From the NCBI GenBank assembly GCA_964489405.1, contig CAZAYL010000009.1, positions 1 through 38,426 on the forward strand: a stretch of 38,426 bases of DNA, in the 5' to 3' direction. Within the stretch, counting starts at the first letter, position 1. Every line of letters begins with the position of its first letter. The translations under genes were made by a program, and so were the position numbers. Positions 32,830 to 38,426 of the stretch are shown one piece after another. Origin of the DNA: CAKVOD01 sp964489405. Its GTDB lineage: Bacteria > Bacillota > Clostridia > Christensenellales > UBA1242. The notes beneath the pieces were generated by a model. That model was not told the DNA's origin and ran no database searches. It saw only the letters and a program-made list of their open reading frames with translations.

Positions 32830-32858
32830 ATTATATCATATCTTTTTTCACTTGTCAA
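32830..32858 (-). promoter_or_regulatory. Consensus promoter of the 90-aa gene
   Basis: On the minus strand TTGACA (32853-32858), 17 bp and TATAAT (32830-32835). It lies back-to-back with the alr start, only 63 bp away, so the two genes may be co-regulated. Confidence 0.82.
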
Positions 32859-32897
32859 CATCTCACGAATAATATTATCGTCGCATAAAATAATGTT

Positions 32898-34235
32898 ATG
32901 GTAGAAAAAGAAGTAAATATTGATATTTTGAGAGATAATATCAAGAAATTGAAACAAGCAAGTAGCGTTGTTTGCAAGCAAAAAAACAACACAAAATGTG
33001 AAAAAAACACAAAAAATGATGAAAAAATGCATAAAAAAGGCAAAAACAATAACAATTCGCCCAAATTTTGTGCCGTCGTTAAAGCGAACGCATACGGGCA
33101 CGGTTACAAACAAGTGTGTAGAGCAATATCTGACCTAGTCGACTTTTTTGCCGTAGCCAATGCTACAGAAGCACTGCAAATCCGCGCGCTGAAACTAAAA
33201 AAGCACATATTGCTTTTGGGCAAATTTGATTCTCAAGACTTGCCAAAACTCATCAAAAGTGGTATACGCCTAACTTGCGACACACTCGCAGACATCTCAG
33301 CAATCAATGAAGTTGCAACACATCTCAACAAGCGCGCATATGTCCACATAAAATTAAATACAGGAATGAATCGACTCGGCATCAAAACTGCCCAACAACT
33401 TCAACAATTATTGACCGAAATTGACAAATGTTCCATTATCAAAATCGAAGGTATATATACCCACTTTGCGACAGCGGAAAGCCAAAATAGTTATAAGCTT
33501 AAGCGCCAAAACGCGAAATTTCAGTCAATGCTTGACCTTGTTAAATCGCGCAAATTAATAATCCACGCTAGCAATAGTACAGCGTTCTTGAAATCAAACA
33601 AATATAATTATAGTATGATACGCGTTGGGCTTGCGATGTATGGTTACGACAATGTGCACAAAGTAGATGTTTCTCCCTGTCTTAACATTCGTGCTAAGAT
33701 TGTCAAAACACAAACTTTGCAAAAGGGGGAAACTGTCGGATATGGCGCAAGTTTCATTGCACCATATCAAATGCAAATTGCAGTTGTGTCAATAGGGTAC
33801 GCCGATGGGTATTTGCGCGCTTATGAAAAAGGGTTTGTTTTAATTTGTGGGCAAAAATGTCCAATAGTCGGGCATATATGTATGGATATGTTTATGTGCG
33901 ACATAACAAATCTTAAATTTAAGAAAACTTTTACTTGTAGTAGTATCTTCGATAGTGTCATCGACACAATGTGTGATTCAATGCAAATTTCGCGCACAAA
34001 TAATGATAAAATATTGATGTATTCATTTAAATCTCTGCTTGACAAAGTTTTTCCCCATAATTACAATCTACACAAAACATTCAATGACTTTGACGGATTG
34101 CCCACTAGCGCCCCACTTTTTGCTACAATACTCGGAACAGACGGCGCCGAACAAATCACAGCTCGCGATTTAGCCAATCTCTCAAACACAATCGAGTATG
34201 AAACATTGACAAATTTCAATCTATTGCGCACGTAG
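32898..34235 (+). CDS. alr: Alanine racemase with two insertions
   Basis: Alr makes D-alanine for peptidoglycan using PLP. The PLP lysine is K62 in VVKANAYGHG, and the second catalytic base is the Tyr in GYGASF (~282). HIKLNTGMNRLG (~154), HASNS (~222), GYADGYLR (~299) and GHICMDMFMCDIT (~324) are family blocks. The protein is 445 aa against ~370-390 usual. The excess is a K/N-rich insertion at ~24-56, between the first helix and the PLP strand, and an extra ~45-60 residues at ~340-395, before GTDGAEQITARDLA. ATG 32898 has no ribosome-binding site, so a short or leaderless mRNA is possible. Confidence 0.92.
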   Translation: MVEKEVNIDILRDNIKKLKQASSVVCKQKNNTKCEKNTKNDEKMHKKGKNNNNSPKFCAVVKANAYGHGYKQVCRAISDLVDFFAVANATEALQIRALKLKKHILLLGKFDSQDLPKLIKSGIRLTCDTLADISAINEVATHLNKRAYVHIKLNTGMNRLGIKTAQQLQQLLTEIDKCSIIKIEGIYTHFATAESQNSYKLKRQNAKFQSMLDLVKSRKLIIHASNSTAFLKSNKYNYSMIRVGLAMYGYDNVHKVDVSPCLNIRAKIVKTQTLQKGETVGYGASFIAPYQMQIAVVSIGYADGYLRAYEKGFVLICGQKCPIVGHICMDMFMCDITNLKFKKTFTCSSIFDSVIDTMCDSMQISRTNNDKILMYSFKSLLDKVFPHNYNLHKTFNDFDGLPTSAPLFATILGTDGAEQITARDLANLSNTIEYETLTNFNLLRT

Positions 34236-34258
34236 GTTTGAAAAGCGCCAGCAATATA
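34233..34258. repeat. Degenerate fragment of the dispersed repeat
   Basis: TAGGTTTGAAAAGCGCCAGC resembles the 3' tail of repeat copy B (4213-4236, AGGTTTGAACGGCGTCAGC) and overlaps the alr stop codon. Confidence 0.5.
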
Positions 34259-34266
34259 AAAATTGA

Positions 34267-34294
34267 TTGAATAAATACGAAAATGTGCTATAAT
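34267..34294 (+). promoter_or_regulatory. Extended -10 promoter of rsmD
   Basis: TTGAAT (34267-34272), 16 bp and TATAAT (34289-34294) with a TGC extension. The -10 ends 7 nt before ATG 34302, so transcription should begin at or next to the start codon. Confidence 0.8.
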
Positions 34295-34301
34295 AATAAT
34301 T

Positions 34302-34862
34302 ATGAGAATTATAGCAGGAAGAAATAGGGGCAAAAAATTATTGCTCCCAAACTTTGACGGAACGCGTCCAACGGCAGATTTAGTCAAAACAAGTATGTTT
34401 GGGTTGTTGGATAGTTATATCGACGGTGCGCGCGTACTTGACCTATTCGCAGGGTCGGGAGCGCTCGGACTTGAGTGTTTAAGCCGTTACGCCGAAAGTG
34501 CAGTTTTCGTGGATATGAACCCCCAAAGTTGCGATTTAGTGCAAAAAAATGCGCAGTCTATGAAATACAGCCCCGAAATTATCAATTTGCCATATGATAA
34601 GGCACTTTTAAATTTTAAAAGACGTGGGCAAAAATTCGATATAATTTTGTTAGACCCGCCGTATCACAAAGGACTAGAAAGCCAAGCATTATTAAAAATT
34701 ATCGACTTTGAGATTTTGACTCCCAACGGCATTTGCGTTGTCGAAATGGCGAAAGAAGACAGTATGGACGAGCAAGTCTATGAATTTTTCGAAGAACTCA
34801 AAAATCGAACTTTTGGCATAAAACGCATATTGTTGTTGCAAAGAAAGAATGTGAAAGAATAA
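34302..34862 (+). CDS. rsmD: 16S rRNA (guanine966-N2)-methyltransferase RsmD
   Basis: RsmD methylates G966 of 16S rRNA in the assembled 30S head. The 186-aa protein starts MRIIAGRNRGKKLLLPN and has TRPTADLVKTSMFGLL (~25-40), SAM motif I DLFAGSGALGLE (~47-58) and motif IV LLDPPY (~118-123). All expected motifs are present. No Shine-Dalgarno exists, and the promoter predicts a leaderless mRNA. The stop codon abuts the ATG of the next gene, so the two are translationally coupled. Confidence 0.95.
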   Translation: MRIIAGRNRGKKLLLPNFDGTRPTADLVKTSMFGLLDSYIDGARVLDLFAGSGALGLECLSRYAESAVFVDMNPQSCDLVQKNAQSMKYSPEIINLPYDKALLNFKRRGQKFDIILLDPPYHKGLESQALLKIIDFEILTPNGICVVEMAKEDSMDEQVYEFFEELKNRTFGIKRILLLQRKNVKE

Positions 34863-35393
34863 ATGGAAGAAATGAATAAACTAAAAAAATGTTGTTTTAC
34901 AGGGCACCGCCCCCAAAGCTTACCTTGGGGAACTCGCGAATGTGGTCTTGCGTTCGAAAAATGCTATAATGACCTTGAGAATGCGATTGTATCCGCGATT
35001 TATGACGGATACACGTATTTTATATCAGGAGTTGCGCTTGGCATAGATATGTTAGCAAGCGAAATCGTGCTAAAATTAAAAAGCGAGTATGGACTCAAAC
35101 TTGAGTGTGCAATTCCGTGCATTGGACAAAGTAGAGTGTGGGGGACAAAAGCAAAAGCGCGCTATCAAAATATTATCGACAAAGCCGACATTATTACATA
35201 TGTTTCGCACTCGCCATACTTCGATGGTTGTATGGAAGAGCGCAACAAATATATGGTCGAGAATTCGTCCCGCATAATCGCCGTGTATAGTGGTAAAATT
35301 TGGGGGAGCGGAACAAAGAAAACAATTGAGTATGCACAAAACAAAGGGCTTGACGTCATAATAATTGCACCCGAATATGAAGAGAATTATTAA
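34863..35393 (+). CDS. SLOG / DUF1273 family protein
   Basis: This 176-aa protein has the family start CCFTGHRPQSLPWG (~10-23) and a Rossmann-like core with GYTYFISGVALGIDMLASEI (~50-69) and ECAIPCIGQ (~82-90). KADIITYVS (~107-115) and RIIAVYSGK-GSGTKKTIEYA (~136-156) follow. SLOG domains bind nucleotide-derived ligands; the YpsA branch is linked to cell division and stress in Bacillota, but the exact role is unsettled. It begins immediately after the rsmD stop. A second ATG at 34872 is possible. Confidence 0.85.
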   Translation: MEEMNKLKKCCFTGHRPQSLPWGTRECGLAFEKCYNDLENAIVSAIYDGYTYFISGVALGIDMLASEIVLKLKSEYGLKLECAIPCIGQSRVWGTKAKARYQNIIDKADIITYVSHSPYFDGCMEERNKYMVENSSRIIAVYSGKIWGSGTKKTIEYAQNKGLDVIIIAPEYEENY

Positions 35394-35397
35394 ATTG

Positions 35398-35426
35398 TTG
35401 CAATTATTAAAAAAATGTGATATCAT
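35398..35426 (+). promoter_or_regulatory. Promoter of the ftsA-like gene
   Basis: TTGCAA (35398-35403), 17 bp and TATCAT (35421-35426). A second TATAAT at 35448-35453 lacks a good -35. The spacer end ATGTGA-TATCAT resembles that of the 27871 promoter. Confidence 0.6.
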
Positions 35427-35521
35427 TATAAAAAATAAGGATAGTGGTATAATTTTTGCAAAAAACTTGCAGTTTTTGCACTTGTGCCATACCTACAAAA
35501 AAACACAAATGAGGGTGAAAT

Positions 35522-36691
35522 ATGCAAAATACAAAGTTTATAGTTCTAGATATCGGTTCCAGTAAATTGCGACTATGTTCAATCGAAAGTGATGACATTA
35601 CAATCAACATTTGCGATAATTTTGAGATTGAATATAATGGTTTTGTCAATGGACAATTTTTGCAAACTGACGATGAGTTAAAGACTGCACTCAACGCAAT
35701 TTTTAGCAAAGTAGATAAAGAAGAATTTTCAAAGGTGTATGTCAATGTCCCAACTGATTTTTGCGGTTTGATGAAGAAAGAAATCACACAATCTTTTTTC
35801 GCGCCGATTGAATTTAACAGTGCCTTGCATAGAGAGTTCTTAAAACGCGCCGAAATAGCGTCCGAAGAAATTGACGGCGGAGTAGTGCTAAAGAAAATTC
35901 TTGGCGACTTTTTGCCACATAGTTCAACGTACATTGAAGGAGAACACAAGCAAGAAGATTTGACCGCGGAAGTCGATTTTGTTTACGTATGTAAAGAGTT
36001 TGTTGATAAAATGAACGCATTATTTCAAGAGTTGGGATATGAAAACGTTTGCTATAAATGTGGAATTCTTGAGCAAGCAATGCAAATGACAAAATCAAAT
36101 CTTCGCGATATGGGAGTTGTCCTTATTGACTGTGGGTATTTGACGACAAGCGTTATTGCAGTCAAAGGGGATAGAATTGAAAGTATGCACTCATTCGCAC
36201 TTGGCGGGGCTCACATCACTGCTGATTTGAGCGAAGTTTTCAATGTTCCTTTCCAAGTCGCGGAATTATTAAAGCGCAAAGTGCTTTTGACTGTGGACCC
36301 GTCCGAAGTCGACTATTATGCCGTTAAGGACGAAAAAACTCAAAAAGAATACGAACTCAAAGCAAGTGAAGTTAATCGCGTCGTCCGTGCAAGGGTTGAA
36401 CACATCGCAAAAATGGTTGGCAAATGTATCACTAATGACCAAAATATCTATCAATTTTTAGTAACAGGGGGCGGACTTTGCGGAATGAAAGGCGCGCTCG
36501 ATATACTTTCATCAGCACTTGGAGTTGTATGCAAAGCAGAAAAGCTCGAAATGGGATTTTTGAAAGAATATTGCGACTCAGCGCTCGTTAGTTTGATAAA
36601 AACATCAATTATGGATGAAAAAATACTTTATCAAAATCTTCCATTCTACACAAAGTGGTGGCAAAAAATCAAAGCAATATTCAAACGTTAA
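35522..36691 (+). CDS. FtsA-like actin-family cell-division protein
   Basis: FtsA tethers FtsZ to the membrane. This 389-aa protein has the phosphate-1 loop VLDIGSSKLRL (~8-18), an SHS2/1C-like insert (~70-160), phosphate-2 VLIDCGYLTTSVIAVK (~199-214) and the helix FALGGAHITADLSEVF (~224-239). The adenosine motif LVTGGGLCGMKGALD is at ~316-330. It ends in WWQKIKAIFKR, an amphipathic membrane-targeting helix like that of FtsA. AGGGTG precedes ATG 35522. ftsZ is not adjacent, and the sequence is divergent, so a related actin-like protein (PilM/MamK class) is a less likely alternative. Confidence 0.8.
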   Translation: MQNTKFIVLDIGSSKLRLCSIESDDITINICDNFEIEYNGFVNGQFLQTDDELKTALNAIFSKVDKEEFSKVYVNVPTDFCGLMKKEITQSFFAPIEFNSALHREFLKRAEIASEEIDGGVVLKKILGDFLPHSSTYIEGEHKQEDLTAEVDFVYVCKEFVDKMNALFQELGYENVCYKCGILEQAMQMTKSNLRDMGVVLIDCGYLTTSVIAVKGDRIESMHSFALGGAHITADLSEVFNVPFQVAELLKRKVLLTVDPSEVDYYAVKDEKTQKEYELKASEVNRVVRARVEHIAKMVGKCITNDQNIYQFLVTGGGLCGMKGALDILSSALGVVCKAEKLEMGFLKEYCDSALVSLIKTSIMDEKILYQNLPFYTKWWQKIKAIFKR

Positions 36692-36712
36692 TAAATATTT
36701 GGTTTATTATTT

Positions 36713-36756
36713 AAGACAAGTGGACAAATATCATTACGTAAGACCACTTGTCTTTT
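36713..36756 (+). terminator. Terminator after the ftsA-like gene
   Basis: A perfect 11-bp stem (36713-36723 with 36744-36754) is followed by TT. Confidence 0.72.
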
Positions 36757-36767
36757 GGGGTAAATGC

Positions 36768-36796
36768 TTGACATTGCTATGCTTTTGTGGTACACT
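36768..36796 (+). promoter_or_regulatory. Promoter of proS
   Basis: TTGACA (36768-36773), 17 bp and TACACT (36791-36796). The predicted leader is only ~44 nt and consists of a ribosome-binding site and one hairpin. Confidence 0.78.
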
Positions 36797-36810
36797 ACAA
36801 ACATTAAAAA

Positions 36811-36846
36811 AAGGATAAATTTGTAAATTTATTTCAATTTACAAAA
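36811..36846 (+). promoter_or_regulatory. Hairpin-bridged ribosome-binding site of proS
   Basis: AAGGA (36811-36815) lies 31 nt before ATG 36847. The gap is filled by a perfect 10-bp A/T-rich hairpin (36820-36829 with 36836-36845, loop TATTTC). Folding leaves 4 + 1 unpaired nt between the ribosome-binding site and the start codon. Confidence 0.55.
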
Positions 36847-38148
36847 ATGGTAAATATTATGAAAGTTTCTAATATAGGTTTTACATCACAAAAATTGGGA
36901 GATTTGGACAGCCAATTCCCAGTACAAGATATGCTCTTACGCACAGGGCAACTTGAGCAGTATGCAGGCGGAATTTTTGGATTTGGACATATCCCATATC
37001 TTGCCGAGCAAAAAATCAAAGCAATCATTTCAAAAATTTTGACAAAGCATAATTGTGTGGAAGTATCATTGCCACTATTACAACCCGAAAAAATTTGGGC
37101 GGACTCAGGAAGATTGCAAAAATATGTCGAAAATGGCGAGATGTTTAGATGTCTAACAGACAAAGGGAATTTTTGTCTTGCACCAACCGCCGAGGAAGCG
37201 ATTGTCGAATTCGCAATTAGAAGATTGTCATCTCACAAAGACTTGCCAAAAGTGTTTTTCCAAATCGGCACAAAATTTCGAAATGAAATTAGACACCGCG
37301 GGTATTTATTACGCGGAATCGCCTTTGATATGATGGACGCATATAGTTTTTGCAAATCTCAAGAAGAACAAGACGCAATTTATGCAGACATAAAAGTTGC
37401 GTACAAAGAAATTTTTGATGAACTTGGACTTGACGTTAACCCTGTTTGTGCCGACAGTGGCGACATCGGCGGAGATAAGTCGGAAGAGTATATGTGCATA
37501 ACTGACATTGGGGGCGATAATGTGCTCATCGACACAAAGACGGGTATCGCACTTAATTCGGAGTTGCTCGAAAGAGACGACGCCGAAGAATATTTGCAAA
37601 AAACGTACAATTTGACAGATATTAGTTCTCTAGAAAAAAGGAAAGCGCTTGAACTCGGACACATCTTTGACTTGGGTAAAAAATATTCATCAACTATGAA
37701 TGGGGTCTATATAGACAATGAAGGCAAACAACAAAATTATATTATGGGATGCTATGGAATAGGCGTTAGTCGTACGCTCGCGTATTTGTATGAAAATAGC
37801 ATAATCACTAAAGATGGGAAATTCGACGGTATTTGTTTGCCAAAATCAGTCGCACCATACCTATTCTACATCATACCAAAAACTGACGACGAAGAAAAAT
37901 TCGCAATCGCCGATAATCTCCACAATAGTTTGAATGAACTCGGCGTGGACGTACTATTCGATGACCGCAAAGACATCTCAATCGGCTCAAAAATCAAAGA
38001 CGCAAAATTGACAGGCGTTTCCTACATCATCGTAATGGGGAAATCTCTTGACGAAGGCTTTGTCGAAATCGAAGAATTAAGAACAGGCAATAAAATTCGC
38101 GTCGAAACTTCCAACCTCGCCCAAGTAATTTGCGACTTACAAAAATAA
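36847..38148 (+). CDS. proS: Prolyl-tRNA synthetase, short form without editing domain
   Basis: This class II synthetase charges tRNA-Pro. Motif 1 region CVEVSLPLLQPEKIW (~71-85), the TAEEA block (~115), motif 2 FRNEIRHRGYLLRG (~142-155), GHIFDLGKKYS (~272-282) and motif 3 GCYGIGVSRTLAY (~302-314) are present. A C-terminal anticodon-binding domain follows (~340-433, with DDRKDISIGSKIKDA). Standard bacterial ProRS is ~570 aa because an ~180-residue editing domain lies between motifs 2 and 3; here a short linker replaces it. The start at 36847 is favoured by the hairpin-bridged ribosome-binding site; 36859 is an alternative. Confidence 0.93.
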   Translation: MVNIMKVSNIGFTSQKLGDLDSQFPVQDMLLRTGQLEQYAGGIFGFGHIPYLAEQKIKAIISKILTKHNCVEVSLPLLQPEKIWADSGRLQKYVENGEMFRCLTDKGNFCLAPTAEEAIVEFAIRRLSSHKDLPKVFFQIGTKFRNEIRHRGYLLRGIAFDMMDAYSFCKSQEEQDAIYADIKVAYKEIFDELGLDVNPVCADSGDIGGDKSEEYMCITDIGGDNVLIDTKTGIALNSELLERDDAEEYLQKTYNLTDISSLEKRKALELGHIFDLGKKYSSTMNGVYIDNEGKQQNYIMGCYGIGVSRTLAYLYENSIITKDGKFDGICLPKSVAPYLFYIIPKTDDEEKFAIADNLHNSLNELGVDVLFDDRKDISIGSKIKDAKLTGVSYIIVMGKSLDEGFVEIEELRTGNKIRVETSNLAQVICDLQK

Positions 38149-38159
38149 TGATAATATCT

Positions 38160-38400
38160 AAAATCATAATGACAAAAAATAAAACAATATCTTTAAAAGC
38201 AAACACCAGCACAATCTCATTGTGTTGGTACTCTTTTTATAATAGAATAATTCCTTATCATCAAAGTAGTACAAGTACTCTCCTTGGGTCATTCAAGTTT
38301 ATTAAGCAAGTATTAGTACCATTATTATCAAATAAATTCCTTATTATTAAAGCGAGTACAAGTACTAACTCTGGGTCATTCAGAGCGAAAGAATGTGGTA
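38160..38400. repeat. Dispersed intergenic repeat cluster, copy C (window end)
   Basis: No gene is seen. The block contains AATTCCTTATYATYAAAG-type units twice, GTACAAGTACT-type units and two GGGTCATTCA cores; the last reads AACTCTGGGTCATTCAGAGC, as in copy A. The 24-nt segment 38179-38202 is identical to 15-38. The window therefore ends in the same repeat family with which it starts. Confidence 0.75.
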
Positions 38401-38426
38401 CAATAAATTAGTACACAAATTATAAT

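Noticed and set aside
36803..36846. T-box riboswitch before proS
   Set aside because: The leader is only about 44 nt and lacks the T-box sequence and a terminator/antiterminator pair.

Overview
The window looks like a chromosomal segment of a low-GC, anaerobic, Clostridia-like Bacillota, probably a gut-type organism. The support is RNase J, Obg with an OCT domain, a TrmR/TrhP-type tRNA pair, a DUF1273/SLOG protein, rubrerythrin, a ferrous-iron Feo system, strong GGAGG ribosome-binding sites, and many TTGACA/TATAAT promoters with TGn extensions. This is inference from gene content; no 16S or other taxonomic marker is present.

Layout. 1-4.0 kb: a dispersed intergenic repeat, a two-repeat hypothetical, rarA, rubrerythrin and an orphan gene. 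4.0-5.3 kb: a second repeat cluster, tRNA-Leu(AAG) and tRNA-Val(CAC) on the minus strand, and rpsT. 5.4-8.9 kb: a two-helix membrane protein, a degenerate SDR, a possible 56-aa ORF and obgE. 8.9-21.3 kb: a compact phage-derived cassette. 21.4-22.1 kb: a PlsC-like acyltransferase. 22.2-27.8 kb: an operon of a polytopic membrane protein, RNase J with a ~245-residue basic extension, an O-methyltransferase (trmR-like) and a U32 protein (trhP-like). 27.9-29.5 kb: an orphan 482-aa protein. 29.6-32.5 kb: divergent feoA and feoB. 32.5-38.1 kb: a small orphan, alr, rsmD-SLOG, an FtsA-like protein and a short prolyl-tRNA synthetase. The window ends in the same repeat family with which it begins.

The most notable region is the phage cassette. 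It runs in P22-like podovirus order: large terminase, a TerS-like fragment, a zinc ribbon, portal, scaffold, capsid, a 103-aa head protein, connector, a gp10-like plug and a coiled-coil protein. Two holin-like proteins follow. I see no integrase, replication gene, repressor, tail spike, ejection protein or endolysin. At its left edge lies a perfect Gram-positive LexA (SOS) operator, GAAC-N4-GTTC, in front of a sigma-region-4-like activator gene. A 14-bp palindrome sits where an activator would bind upstream of the terminase promoter, and a strong terminator closes the cassette. My reading is an SOS-inducible domesticated particle, like a gene transfer agent, rather than an ordinary prophage. 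A decayed prophage remains the main alternative.

A second unexpected pattern is translational. Three genes (obgE, the phage connector and proS) have a Shine-Dalgarno sequence 27-51 nt from the only plausible start codon, with a perfect 7-11 bp hairpin filling the gap. Folding the hairpin would restore near-normal spacing, as described for a few phage T4 genes. By contrast, rsmD and the PlsC-like gene appear to be leaderless.
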